A stretch of DNA of 64,000 nucleotides from Beijerinckiaceae bacterium. Its GTDB lineage: Bacteria > Pseudomonadota > Alphaproteobacteria > Rhizobiales > Beijerinckiaceae. The position numbers were made by a program, and so were the translations under genes. Numbering within the stretch: the stretch's first letter is position 1; each line of letters opens with the position of its first letter. Shown here one piece after another: positions 18,056-27,346 of the stretch. Below the pieces are notes generated by a model. The model saw only the letters and a list, made by a program, of their open reading frames with translations, ran no database searches and was not told the DNA's origin. The stretch spans positions 1 through 64,000 of the forward strand of contig JAJPIC010000010.1 of NCBI GenBank assembly GCA_021324915.1, in the 5' to 3' direction.

Positions 18056-18394
18056 TCACTTGGCGATCAGCAGGCCCTTCGGCGCATCCTCGTGGAAGTC
18101 GTCGAAATAATCGTATTGGCCTGGATCGAGCGGGCGCAGCGTGATGACGGATTTGCTGTGCGGCACAACGACTTTTTCGACGTGCAGCTTGTGGCTCTCG
18201 AATTCCGCCGGCGTCTTGCCGGTATTGTTGAGCTCGATCTTCACGGGGCTGCTGGCCGGAACTTCGATCCGCACGGGGGAGAGCTTGCCGTCGTGGAATT
18301 CGACAACGATCGGATCGGCCAACGCGGCGCCCGCGAGGCCTCCCGAAAGGACAACGGAAAGGAACAACATCTGCGCGCGACCGGCGATCTGCAT
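18056..18394 (-). CDS. Cupredoxin-like periplasmic protein
   Basis: A 112-residue exported protein: signal peptide (MQIAGRAQMLFLSVVLSGGL, cleavage near ALA-DP), then one cupredoxin-type beta domain (VVEFHDGKLSPVRIEVPASS, IELNNTGKTPAEFESHKLHVEK, PHSKSVITLRPLDPGQYDYF). The pattern matches the cupredoxin_1 proteins often paired with FTR1/EfeU iron permeases, but no permease is adjacent. No Cys is present in the mature part, so this is not a classical type I copper site; His in SHKLH and HSKS could bind metal. The start at 18394 follows GGAG; an ATG nine bases upstream is an equal option. It converges with rppH. Confidence 0.78.
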   Translation of the reverse strand: MQIAGRAQMLFLSVVLSGGLAGAALADPIVVEFHDGKLSPVRIEVPASSPVKIELNNTGKTPAEFESHKLHVEKVVVPHSKSVITLRPLDPGQYDYFDDFHEDAPKGLLIAK

Positions 18395-18635
18395 GGGCTC
18401 CATCCTGATTTGGAATCGGCACGCTGCCACGCGCCGGACGATTGTAAATGCGGCCAATATTGTCACGCAGCGGAATAAATCAAGGCTCGACTTACCGCGT
18501 CTGTGCAACCCGTTGCGGCCTGCAGATTAGAGCTTCTATAATCTTGAATTAAGAGTCGCTTTAATCTTCCTCTCAACAACAGATCCGGAGAACCAAGGTG
18601 CGGACAAGACGCGCCGTGCACGCGGCGGGCGGTGC

Positions 18636-19724
18636 ATGATCTGGTCGGCGCAGCAGGACGCGGCGCTTAAAGCCGTGAGCTTCTGGCTGAAGCGGGGCGA
18701 ACCGCAGGTCTTTCGCCTGTTCGGCTACGCCGGCACCGGCAAGACGACGCTCGCGCGCGCGATCGCCGAAGATTGCGAAGGCGATGTCGCCTTCGGCGCC
18801 TTCACCGGAAAGGCGGCGCTGGTCATGCGCTCGAAAGGATGCAAGGACGCCCGCACCATTCACAGCCTGATCTATCGCGCACGCGACAGCGACAGCGAGG
18901 AACCGGTCTTCGAACTCAATGAAGACGGGCCGGCCGCCAAGGCCTCGCTCATCGTCATCGACGAGTGTTCGATGGTCGATGCCGAACTCGGGCGCGATCT
19001 TCTCTCTTTTGGCAAGCCCGTGCTCGTGCTGGGCGATCCTGCGCAGCTTCCGCCGGTCAAGGGCGCCGGGTATTTCACCGAGGCCGAGCCCGATGCCATG
19101 TTGACGGAAGTGCATCGGCAGGCGGCCGACAATCCGATCATCAAGCTTTCGATGCTGATTCGCAGCGGCGGCCGACTGAGCGAAGGGCGTTATGGCGACA
19201 GCCGCATCGTCAATCGCGAGCTCATCGACGCGGGCTGCGTCACCGAGGCCGACCAAGTGCTTGTCGGCCTCAACCGGACACGGCGCGCCTATAATGGACG
19301 CATGCGCGAATTGCACGGCCACCATGACGCGCTACCCGAGCCGGGCGACAAGCTCGTCTGCCTGAAGAACGACCGCAAGAAGGGGCTGCTCAACGGCTCG
19401 CTCTGGATGGTCGCCACCGTGGGCTCGGTCCGCCGCAAGAAGCTGCGTCTCGGCATCGTTCCGGAGGAGGAAGCCAACCGCAAGCCGTTGCGCGTCGGCG
19501 TCGTGCCCGAATTTTTTCTAGGCGAAGAAGAGATTCCCTACGCGATACGCCGCGACAGCGACGAATTCGATTACGGCTATGCGCTGACCGTGCACAAGGC
19601 GCAAGGCTCGCAATGGGACAAGGTCGTGCTCTTCGACGAAAGCGGCGCCTTTCGCGAACATCGCAACCGCTGGCTTTATACCGGCATAACGCGCGCCGCC
19701 GAGCAGCTGACCATCGTCTTGTGA
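18636..19724 (+). CDS. RecD-like superfamily 1 DNA helicase
   Basis: A 362-residue ATPase. Walker A is GYAGTGKTT (30-38), Walker B is LIVIDECSMV (Asp109-Glu110), followed by the helicase III region VLVLGDPAQLPPV, the HRQ box TEVHRQAADNPII and a C-terminal UvrD_C_2 domain with YGYALTVHKAQGSQWD and RWLYTGITRA. This is the core of RecD2/Dda-type 5'-3' helicases without the long N-terminal part of RecD, so it resembles phage Dda and stand-alone exodeoxyribonuclease V alpha-like proteins. It probably acts in DNA repair or recombination. No recB or recC is nearby. The ribosome binding site before the ATG is weak. Confidence 0.88.
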   Translation: MIWSAQQDAALKAVSFWLKRGEPQVFRLFGYAGTGKTTLARAIAEDCEGDVAFGAFTGKAALVMRSKGCKDARTIHSLIYRARDSDSEEPVFELNEDGPAAKASLIVIDECSMVDAELGRDLLSFGKPVLVLGDPAQLPPVKGAGYFTEAEPDAMLTEVHRQAADNPIIKLSMLIRSGGRLSEGRYGDSRIVNRELIDAGCVTEADQVLVGLNRTRRAYNGRMRELHGHHDALPEPGDKLVCLKNDRKKGLLNGSLWMVATVGSVRRKKLRLGIVPEEEANRKPLRVGVVPEFFLGEEEIPYAIRRDSDEFDYGYALTVHKAQGSQWDKVVLFDESGAFREHRNRWLYTGITRAAEQLTIVL

Positions 19725-19824
19725 TTGCGGACGATTCTCCAAGCCGTACGGTCTTGCCGCAACGCGGGAGCAAACTCAGTATACGTGATCGGAAAATCGT
19801 GCATCATAGGCGGGGGCGAGCGGG

Positions 19825-20658
19825 ATGAAGTCGGTTTTGGTTCCGATCGAAGCGCATTCGGCGATCTCGGCAGTGCTCGAGACGGCGCGGCTGCTTGCGC
19901 TGAGATTCGGAAGCTATATGGAGGGCGTTGCGCTCGGGCCCGACCTCACGCAGATCGTCGCGGCGGACTTTTCTCTCGACGGCGTCGTCTTCGACGATGC
20001 GGTGCGGCGCGACCTTCTCGATGATGCGCGCCAGACCTTCGAGAGCTTCATGCGCCAACATGGGATTGCGCAGCATCCCGGCGACGGCGAGGCCCCCTCG
20101 TACGCCTGGACGAGGGACACGCTTGTCTCCGACAATGGCGTCGGCGAATATGGGCGCGTCTTCGACATTATCGCCGTCGGCCGGCCGGGCGCCGGGCCGC
20201 AGCAGCCGCGCAAATCGACACTCGAAGCGGCATTGATCGAAAGTGGCCGCCCGCTTTTGATCGCCCCGCCACGCGCGCCTGCGCAGCTCGGCGAATGTAT
20301 CGCGATCGCCTGGAACGGCAGCTCCGAGACTGCACGCAGCGTCGCTTTCGCCATGCCGCTGCTGAAGATGGCGAAGGACGTGCCGGTCTTTTCCATTCCC
20401 GGTTCCACCCTGCCCGGGCCGAACGAGGAACAATTGGTGGAAAATTTGAAACGCCATGGCGTGGCTGCTCGCGCCGTCTCGGCGCACACGACCGCGAAGA
20501 CTCCCGGTCTCGCCGTGCTCGTCACCGCACGCTCGATCGGCGCCGATCTCCTCATCAAGGGTGGCTATACCCAAAGCCGGTTGCGGCAAATGATCTTCGG
20601 AGGTGCCACGAGCCAGATTCTGGCAGAAGCCAATCTGCCGGTGTTCATGGCGCACTGA
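19825..20658 (+). CDS. Universal stress protein (UspA family)
   Basis: A 277-residue tandem-type Usp protein. The N-terminal half begins MKSVLVPIEAHSAISAVLETARLLA, typical of a first Usp domain. The C-terminal half has IAIAWNGSSETARSVAFAMPLL, GADLLIKGGYTQSRLRQMIFGG and a final ILAEANLPVFMAH, the standard last strand. The GxxGxxxRxxxxG ATP-binding motif is altered (GGYTQSRLRQMIFGGAT keeps most positions). It is likely a cytoplasmic stress-response protein; ligand and trigger are unknown. A purine-rich GAGCGGG upstream serves as ribosome binding site. Confidence 0.88.
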   Translation: MKSVLVPIEAHSAISAVLETARLLALRFGSYMEGVALGPDLTQIVAADFSLDGVVFDDAVRRDLLDDARQTFESFMRQHGIAQHPGDGEAPSYAWTRDTLVSDNGVGEYGRVFDIIAVGRPGAGPQQPRKSTLEAALIESGRPLLIAPPRAPAQLGECIAIAWNGSSETARSVAFAMPLLKMAKDVPVFSIPGSTLPGPNEEQLVENLKRHGVAARAVSAHTTAKTPGLAVLVTARSIGADLLIKGGYTQSRLRQMIFGGATSQILAEANLPVFMAH

Positions 20659-20770
20659 CGCCGTCAACACCGCACATTTCGCAATTGTGTTGGGTTTGAG
20701 GGATAGGCTTATGCGATTTTGAGCGATCGGATGAAATCATCGTAAACATCCGATCGAGCAAGGGGAGCCC

Positions 20771-21937
20771 ATGCCGGCGAATTTAGAATGGCCAGCGCTT
20801 CGGCGCGCTGCGGTTCTTGCCTGGCTCGCGCCGCTCGCCGCCTGCGGTCAGCAGAATACCTATGTCCCCCCGCCTCCCCCGAAAGTAGGCGTCGCCCATC
20901 CGCTGCAACAGAGCGTTACCCCCTATCTCGAGGCCACAGGCAATACGTCGGCGATCAACAGCGTCGATCTCGTCGCCCGCGTGCAGGGCTTCGTTCAAGG
21001 GATCGATTATCAGGATGGCGCGCAAGTCAAGAAAGGCACGCTGCTCTTCGTCATCGAACCCGAGCCCTATAAGCTGAAGGTCGATCAGGCAAAAGCCGCG
21101 CTCGACGGCGCGAAGGCGCAGCTCGTGCAATCGCAAGCCGAATTCGAGCGCCAATCGGCCCTTCAGGAACGGCAAGTTTCAACCGCGGCCAACCTCGACA
21201 AAGCTCGCGCGCAACGCGACCTCGATCAGTCGAACGTCGAACAGGATCAAGCCAATCTCCAGCAGGCGCAGATCAATTACGGCTATACGCAAGTCCTCGC
21301 GCCTTTCGACGGGACGGTGACGCAGAGGCTCGTTTCCATCGGCCAGCTCGTCGGCGCCAATTCCGCGACACAGCTTGCGAGCATCATTCAGATCAATCCG
21401 ATCTGGGTGAATTTCAACATCAGCGAGCGCGACGTTCAGACGATCCGCGCAGGCATGGCCGCACGCGGCATCACGACGAAAGATATCGTCAACAAGGTGC
21501 CGGTCGAAGTCGGCCTGCAGACCGACCAGGGCTTTCCCTATAAGGGCGTGATCGACTATATCGCACCCAACGTCGATCCTTCGACGGGCACGCTAGCGCT
21601 GCGCGGCATTCTCAAGAACGACGATTTTCGCCTGCTCCCCGGCTATTATGTGCGGGTGCGCGTTCCGCGCCGGCCCGTCAAAGCGCTTCTCGTGCCGGAA
21701 GTCGCCATCGGCAGCGATCAGAGCGGCCGCTATGTTCTCGTCGTGAATGCGCAAGGCGTGGTCGAACAGCGCGGCGTGACCCTCGGCCAGACGTTCGGCG
21801 CATTGCACGCCGTCGAAAACGGTCTGCAGCCGCAGGACCTCGTGGTCGTCAACGGCCTATTGCGGACCTCGCCAGGCCAGAAAGTCGAGCCCGAGATGCA
21901 GACGATCTCGCCTTTGCCCGAAGCCGAGGCGAATTAA
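20771..21937 (+). CDS. RND efflux periplasmic adaptor lipoprotein
   Basis: A 388-residue membrane fusion protein of the MexE/AcrA type. The N-terminal lipobox LAAC-G (Cys25) predicts a lipid anchor in the inner membrane. Then come a barrel/lipoyl half-motif (VDLVARVQGFVQGIDYQDGAQVKKGTLLFVIEPEPY), a coiled-coil hairpin (AKAALDGAKAQLVQSQAEFERQ... to ANLQQAQINYGYTQV), the second lipoyl half (LAPFDGTVTQRLV.IGQLV) and a membrane-proximal domain. It bridges the pump at 21943 to an outer-membrane channel not encoded here. The pump gene begins five bases after its stop. Confidence 0.95.
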   Translation: MPANLEWPALRRAAVLAWLAPLAACGQQNTYVPPPPPKVGVAHPLQQSVTPYLEATGNTSAINSVDLVARVQGFVQGIDYQDGAQVKKGTLLFVIEPEPYKLKVDQAKAALDGAKAQLVQSQAEFERQSALQERQVSTAANLDKARAQRDLDQSNVEQDQANLQQAQINYGYTQVLAPFDGTVTQRLVSIGQLVGANSATQLASIIQINPIWVNFNISERDVQTIRAGMAARGITTKDIVNKVPVEVGLQTDQGFPYKGVIDYIAPNVDPSTGTLALRGILKNDDFRLLPGYYVRVRVPRRPVKALLVPEVAIGSDQSGRYVLVVNAQGVVEQRGVTLGQTFGALHAVENGLQPQDLVVVNGLLRTSPGQKVEPEMQTISPLPEAEAN

Positions 21938-21942
21938 CGCCG

Positions 21943-24900
21943 ATGATCTCGAAGTTCTTCATCGAGCGACCGGTCCTCGCCAATGTCCTGGCGATCCTGA
22001 CGGTCGTGATCGGTTTGGTCGCCCTCCTCAATCTGCCCGTCGCCGAATATCCGGACGTGGTCCCGCCGACGATTCAAGTGACGACGACCTATCCCGGCGC
22101 GAGCGCCCGCACGCTCGCCGAGACGGTCGCGCAACCGATCGAGCAGCAGGTGAACGGCGTCGAGAACATGATCTACATGCAATCGACGAGCGCTTCCGAC
22201 GGCACCTATACGCTCACCGTCACATTCAAGATCGGCACCGACATCAATTTCGCGCAAATCCTGGTGCAGAATCGCGTCTCGAGCGCGCTCGCATCGCTGC
22301 CGCAGGCCGTGCAGGCCCAAGGCGTGACGGTGCAGAAGAAATCGACTTCCGTCCTGCTCTTCGTGACGCTCTCTTCGCCCGATTCGCGCTATGATTCGCT
22401 CTATCTCGCCAATTACGCGACGATCCATCTGAAGGACGAGCTCGCGCGCCTGCCGGGCGTCGGCAACGTCAATGTGTTCGGCGCCGGCCAATATGCCATG
22501 CGCATCTGGCTCGACCCCAACCAGCTCAAGGCGCGCGCGCTCACGACGCAGGACGTCATCAATTCCCTGCAACAGCAGAACGAGCAGGTCACCGCCGGAC
22601 AGCTCGGCATGCCGCCCGCCAACGCCAATCAGGCCTTTCAGCTCACGCTCAACGTGGCCGGGCGGCTCGATCGCGTCAGCCAGTTCGAAAACATCATTCT
22701 CAAAACGGGACAGAACGGCGCCGTGACCCGCGTCCGCGATGTCGGGCGGGTCGAGCTCGGCGCCCAGACCTATAGCCAGGTCTTCACCCTCGACCAGAGG
22801 CCGGCCGCCGGCATCGCCGTCTACCAATTGCCGCAAGCCAATGCGCTCGACGTTCAGAAAAGGGTCGCCGCCAAAATGGCGGAGCTTGCCCGCGCCTTTC
22901 CGCCGGGCCTCGTCTATAGCGTGCCTTTCGACACGACGACTTTCGTCAAAGCCTCGGTCAACGAAGTCTATAAGACGCTTTTCGAGGCGGCGGTTCTCGT
23001 CCTCATCGTGATCCTCGTCTTCCTGCAGGATTGGCGGGCGATGCTCGTGCCGGCGACCACGGTCCCGGTGACGATCATCGGGGCTTTCGCCGCAATGGCG
23101 GCGCTCGGCTTCAGCATCAATCTCTCGACGCTCTTCGCCGTGATTCTGGCGATCGGCATTGTCGTCGACGATGCGATCATCGTCGTCGAAGGCGCAGCGC
23201 ATAATATCGAACAAGGCATGAGCGCGCATGACGCGGCGATCCGCGCCATGGACATTCTGCTCGGTCCCATTATCGGCATTACGCTGGTGCTGATGTCGGT
23301 TTTTCTTCCGGCCGCATTCCTGCCCGGGCTTACTGGGCGCATGTATGCGCAATTCGCGCTCGTGATTGCCGCGACCGCGCTCATCAGCGCGGTCAACGCC
23401 GTCACCTTGAAGCCGACCCAATCGGCGCTCTGGCTGCGCCCCGCCGTGCCTGCGGAGCGGCGCAATATGTTCTCTCGCGGGTTCAATGCAGTCTATGCGC
23501 GGACGGAACGCGGCTATACCAATTTCGTCGGCGCTCTGGCTGAACATGCGCGCCTTACCGTGATCGTCGGTCTCCTGATCATTGCGGCAGCCTTTTATGG
23601 CATTGCGCGCATCCCGACGGGCTTTTTGCCGATCGAAGATCAGGGCTACTTTATCGCCGCCGTTCAATTGCCGGACGGCGCCTCGCTTCAACGCACTCAG
23701 GCAGCGCTCGCCAAGGTGAGCGAGATCGCCGGCAAGATCGACGGCGTTCAGCATGTCGTCGCGATTTCCGGCGTGTCGGTGCTCGACAATAGCGCGAGCC
23801 TGGCGAACGCGGGGGTCGCCTATATCGTGCTCAAGGACTGGAAGACGCGAGGGACGAAGGAAGGGCTTTTGCCGATGTTCACAAAGCTCGGCAGCGCGCT
23901 TTCCACTATCGAAGAAGCGAAGATCACCATTTTTCCGCCGCCCCCGATCCAGGGCGTCGGCAATGCCGGCGGCTTCGCCATGCAGGTGGAGCTGCGGGAC
24001 GGCAGTTTCGATCTCATCAAGCTGCAGAGCATCACCAATACGATGGTGGCCGACGCCCAGACGCAGAGCGGCCTACAGCGTGTCTCGACCTCGTTCCGCG
24101 CGAGCGTGCCGCAGCTCGCGGTCGAAGTCGATCGCGCCAAGGCGGAGAGCCTGCATGTGACCGTCGAACAGGTCTTTGCGACGCTCGCTTCCTATCTGGG
24201 ATCGACCTATGTCGATCAGTTCAACAAGTTCGGCCGCACTTTCCAGGTCTATGTCCAGGCCGATTCGCAATATCGCGTCTTGCCGCGAGATGTCGCCAAT
24301 CTGCCGGTGCGCACCCAGAACGGCACGATGATCCCGCTCGGAACCATCGTGCACCTCCTGCCCGATGCAGGGCCTTCATTGGTGAGCCTCTATAATCTCT
24401 ATCCGACGGCCTCGATCGTCGGCCTGCCGGCTTCGGGCTTCAGTTCGGGACAAGCGATGCATCTCATGGAGGAGATAGCCGATCAGGATTTGCCGAAAGG
24501 AACGGGCTATGAATGGACGGCCATGTCCTATCAGGAGAAGATCGTCGGGGGCCAAATCTATCTCGTCTTCGCCCTCGCGCTCCTGCTCGTCTATCTCGTG
24601 CTGGCTGGCCAATACGAGAGCTGGATTGCGCCGATCTCGGTTATTCTCGCCGTGCCGCTGTCGCTCGTGGGACCCGTCCTCACATTCAGCGCACTGAAGG
24701 TCGAGAATAATCTTTACGTGCAGATCGGGCTCGTTCTCTTGATCGCGCTCTCGGCCAAGAATGCCATCCTGATCGTCGAATTCGCACGCGATCTGCGCGC
24801 GCAGGGTCAAAGCCTGGCGGAAGCTGCTCGCGGCGCTGCAAAGGCGCGTTTCCGCCCGATTCTCATGACGTCCTTCGCCTTCATTCTCGGGGTCGCGCCG

Positions 24901-25089
24901 CTCGTGGTGGCGCAGGGCGCCGGCGCCAATGCACGCAGGTCGATCGGCATTACGGTCTTCACCGGCATGATCGCCTCGACCTGTCTCGCCGTTCTTTTCG
25001 TGCCCTCCTTCTTCGTCGTCGCGCAATCATTCGAAGATTGGCGAAGAGCGCGTAAGCAGGCCGCCACGAGACCGGCGCCCGCCGAATGA
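21943..25089 (+). CDS. RND multidrug efflux permease (AcrB/MexF family)
   Basis: A 1048-residue proton-driven inner-membrane pump of the HAE1 class. The start MISKFFIERPVLANVLAIL is the standard first helix. Twelve helices and two large periplasmic loops are present. The proton-relay residues are visible: Asp-Asp in GIVVDDAIIVVE (helix 4) and Lys in LSAKNAILIVEFA (helix 10). It exports lipophilic or amphiphilic compounds with the adaptor encoded just upstream. Substrates cannot be told from the sequence. No local regulator gene (TetR or LysR) is present. Confidence 0.97.
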   Translation: MISKFFIERPVLANVLAILTVVIGLVALLNLPVAEYPDVVPPTIQVTTTYPGASARTLAETVAQPIEQQVNGVENMIYMQSTSASDGTYTLTVTFKIGTDINFAQILVQNRVSSALASLPQAVQAQGVTVQKKSTSVLLFVTLSSPDSRYDSLYLANYATIHLKDELARLPGVGNVNVFGAGQYAMRIWLDPNQLKARALTTQDVINSLQQQNEQVTAGQLGMPPANANQAFQLTLNVAGRLDRVSQFENIILKTGQNGAVTRVRDVGRVELGAQTYSQVFTLDQRPAAGIAVYQLPQANALDVQKRVAAKMAELARAFPPGLVYSVPFDTTTFVKASVNEVYKTLFEAAVLVLIVILVFLQDWRAMLVPATTVPVTIIGAFAAMAALGFSINLSTLFAVILAIGIVVDDAIIVVEGAAHNIEQGMSAHDAAIRAMDILLGPIIGITLVLMSVFLPAAFLPGLTGRMYAQFALVIAATALISAVNAVTLKPTQSALWLRPAVPAERRNMFSRGFNAVYARTERGYTNFVGALAEHARLTVIVGLLIIAAAFYGIARIPTGFLPIEDQGYFIAAVQLPDGASLQRTQAALAKVSEIAGKIDGVQHVVAISGVSVLDNSASLANAGVAYIVLKDWKTRGTKEGLLPMFTKLGSALSTIEEAKITIFPPPPIQGVGNAGGFAMQVELRDGSFDLIKLQSITNTMVADAQTQSGLQRVSTSFRASVPQLAVEVDRAKAESLHVTVEQVFATLASYLGSTYVDQFNKFGRTFQVYVQADSQYRVLPRDVANLPVRTQNGTMIPLGTIVHLLPDAGPSLVSLYNLYPTASIVGLPASGFSSGQAMHLMEEIADQDLPKGTGYEWTAMSYQEKIVGGQIYLVFALALLLVYLVLAGQYESWIAPISVILAVPLSLVGPVLTFSALKVENNLYVQIGLVLLIALSAKNAILIVEFARDLRAQGQSLAEAARGAAKARFRPILMTSFAFILGVAPLVVAQGAGANARRSIGITVFTGMIASTCLAVLFVPSFFVVAQSFEDWRRARKQAATRPAPAE

Positions 25090-25170
25090 GAGGTGCACCA
25101 GGTTGCGTAGGCGAGAGATTGTGAGATAGTCGGAAATATTCCGGGAACACGAAGCTGGAGGGGAAGTCTC

Positions 25171-25437
25171 GTGGAGCACGTTCTCATTATCATTGTGGTT
25201 GGTATTGTCGCGGGCTGGCTTGCCGGTCAGATCACGCGCGGCACGGGTTTCGGTGTCGTCGCCGACCTTTTCATCGGAATTGTCGGCGCCTGGATCGGAA
25301 ATTGGCTGCTCCACGACGAACTCGGCATCCATAGGATCACCAGTTCGGCGCTCCTCAACCAGGTCATCACCGCGACCATCGGCGCCGTGCTCCTGCTGCT
25401 CATTCTCGGGCTCTTCCGCTCGCGCCGCCGGCTGTAG
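25171..25437 (+). CDS. GlsB/YeaQ/YmgE family membrane protein
   Basis: An 88-residue protein with three hydrophobic helices and the family pattern VVGIVAGWLAGQITRGTGFGVVADLFIGIVGAWIGNWL. Formerly called transglycosylase-associated, this family is linked to general stress in several bacteria, without known biochemistry. The start is GTG at 25171 with GGAGGGGAA a few bases upstream. Its last 38 bases overlap the end of the convergent MFS gene. Confidence 0.9.
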   Translation: MEHVLIIIVVGIVAGWLAGQITRGTGFGVVADLFIGIVGAWIGNWLLHDELGIHRITSSALLNQVITATIGAVLLLLILGLFRSRRRL

Positions 25438-26629
25438 AACCCAGCGGCGCAGTCGAAGCAACGGACAGAAAGATCGGCACCGCCGCAAGTTGCGTCGCAA
25501 CGCAGAAGATCATCGCGGCAACCGGCGAGACGTCATAGAGCAGGCCGATGGCGCCGCTGCCGAGAAACCAGAAGAGCCCATAACCGGCTGTGAAGAGGCC
25601 GAAGGCCGAGGCGCGGCGTTCGGCCGGAATCATGGGCGCAACGGCGGCCGGTATGATCGATTCGTGCACACCCGTGCCGATGCCCCAGATCGCAGCACCG
25701 GCGAGAGCCAGCCAGAAATTGCCGAGAAAGACCAGCGGGGCGAAGGCAGCCGAAAGAAGCGTCAGCCAAATCAGAACGCTGAAGCCGAAACGATCGAAGA
25801 GACGGCCGAAGAGAAGCGACCCGGCGCCTCCGGTTCCCATGGCAATCGCATAGAAGATCGCAATCCATGCGCCGGGCACGGTATGCGCGCGGCTGAAATG
25901 GTAGGCGATCAGCGGATAATCGGCAAAACCGGCGCCGACCAAGGCCGCACCGGCAAGATAGACCCAATAGACGCGCGGAAACCGTCCGCCCTGCTGCACG
26001 GGTGCGGCGCGTTCCCCCTCCATCTCCTGCGGACGCGGATAGCGCAGCCGCGCGACCGCGACGAAGGTCAGCGTGATCAGGGCCGGCGCGAGCAGCGCGG
26101 CGAAGGCCGCATGATAATCGCCCTTTCCCGCGAGCACTGCCGCGATGACGAGCGGACCGACCATGGCCCCCGCCTGATCGAGCGCCTCGTTGAGGCCGAA
26201 CACCCAGCCATAGCCGCCAAGCCGCGTCCCGGCATGCGAAAGCATGACGTCGCGCGGCGGATTGCGCGTCGCCCTGCCGGCGCGCTCCAGAATGATGAGG
26301 ACGGCTGCCGCCGGCCAAGACCCCGTAAGAGCCAGGGCCGGTACGGCCAACATTTGAACGACATATCCGAGGATCGTGATCGGCCAGAGCTTGCCGGTCT
26401 TGTCCGCGGCACGACCCGAGACGAGCCGCAGACCATAGCCCAAGAACTCGCCGAAACCGGTGACAAAGCCGACAATGGCGGCGCTGGCGCCCAGGCTCGA
26501 GAGATAGGGCCCGATGATGCTGCGCGCGCCTTCATAAGCGAAATCGGCGAAGAAGCTCAGAATGCCGATGAGGAGAACGAAGGTGAAGGCGTGGCGCCAG
26601 CCCTCGGCTTTCGGAGTGGCGAAAGTCAT
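25400..26629 (-). CDS. Major facilitator superfamily transporter
   Basis: A 409-residue inner-membrane transporter with twelve predicted helices. The N-terminal half carries GFVTGFGEFLGYGLRLVSGRAADKTGKLWP, the MFS loop 2-3 signature (G.AADKTGK), and ERAGRATRNPPRDVMLSHAG. The substrate is unknown; similar proteins are annotated only as MFS permeases. The start is ATG at 26629, with an in-frame TTG at 26641 as alternative close to an AGGGG. It is divergent from marC and convergent and overlapping with the YeaQ-type gene. Confidence 0.87.
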   Translation of the reverse strand: MTFATPKAEGWRHAFTFVLLIGILSFFADFAYEGARSIIGPYLSSLGASAAIVGFVTGFGEFLGYGLRLVSGRAADKTGKLWPITILGYVVQMLAVPALALTGSWPAAAVLIILERAGRATRNPPRDVMLSHAGTRLGGYGWVFGLNEALDQAGAMVGPLVIAAVLAGKGDYHAAFAALLAPALITLTFVAVARLRYPRPQEMEGERAAPVQQGGRFPRVYWVYLAGAALVGAGFADYPLIAYHFSRAHTVPGAWIAIFYAIAMGTGGAGSLLFGRLFDRFGFSVLIWLTLLSAAFAPLVFLGNFWLALAGAAIWGIGTGVHESIIPAAVAPMIPAERRASAFGLFTAGYGLFWFLGSGAIGLLYDVSPVAAMIFCVATQLAAVPIFLSVASTAPLGSTAGGASGRARE

Positions 26630-26716
26630 GGAATGGTTCAATGCCCCTGGATTGCCGTCGTTGTCAGTGTAGCAGCAGATAAACTACAAACGCGCGTCGT
26701 GCCGAACGGGAACGCC

Positions 26717-27346
26717 ATGTCGCCAGATTTTCTCAAGACGGCTTTCGTCACCATGTTGGTGACGATCGATCCGCCCGGGCTCGCGCCCATCTTTATCGGC
26801 CTCACCTTGGGCATGAGCAAGGAGGTGAAGCGCGAAGTCGCACTGCGCGCTGCGCTGCTGGCGTTTGCAATTCTCGCGATCTTCGCCTTCGGCGGCGGCG
26901 CGATTATGAGCGCGCTCGGCATTTCCCTTCCCGCCTTCCGCATCGCCGGCGGCCTGCTCCTCTTCTATATCGCTTTCGAGATGATCTTCGAGCTGCGCAG
27001 CCACCGGGACAAGGAACTCGCGAGCGATGCGGTGGCGGTCGACCATGTGCGCAATCTCGCCGCTTTTCCCTTGGCGATCCCGCTCATGAGCGGACCAGGC
27101 TCGATCACGGCGACCATATTGCTCGCCGGCCGCGCAAACGGCAATTGGCAGGCGCTCGCCGGGCTCATGGCGATCATCGCCTTGGTAATCCTCTTCTGCT
27201 ATTTTGCGTTCCGCCTGTCCGAACAGGTCGCGCGCCTGCTCGGCACGACCGGCAATTTGGTGTTGAGCCGCATGCTGGGCGTCGTGCTGGCGGCGCTCGC
27301 CATCCAATTTGTCATCGACGGAGTGCTGACCGTCATGGGCACATGA
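26717..27346 (+). CDS. MarC family integral membrane protein
   Basis: A 209-residue UPF0056/MarC protein with six predicted helices. Characteristic parts are TAFVTMLVTIDPPGLAPIF at the start, SLPAFRIAGGLLLFYIAFEM in the middle and AFPLAIPLMSGPGSI, the family signature. Its function is unknown; the old link to multiple antibiotic resistance has not held. The start at ATG 26717 removes a long spurious upstream extension. The stop directly abuts the stop of the convergent cfa gene. Confidence 0.92.
   Translation: MSPDFLKTAFVTMLVTIDPPGLAPIFIGLTLGMSKEVKREVALRAALLAFAILAIFAFGGGAIMSALGISLPAFRIAGGLLLFYIAFEMIFELRSHRDKELASDAVAVDHVRNLAAFPLAIPLMSGPGSITATILLAGRANGNWQALAGLMAIIALVILFCYFAFRLSEQVARLLGTTGNLVLSRMLGVVLAALAIQFVIDGVLTVMGT

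Noticed and set aside
25193..27346. 717-codon open frame reading into marC
   Set aside because: Only the last 209 codons are MarC; the first 508 are antisense to the MFS gene. The true start is ATG 26717.
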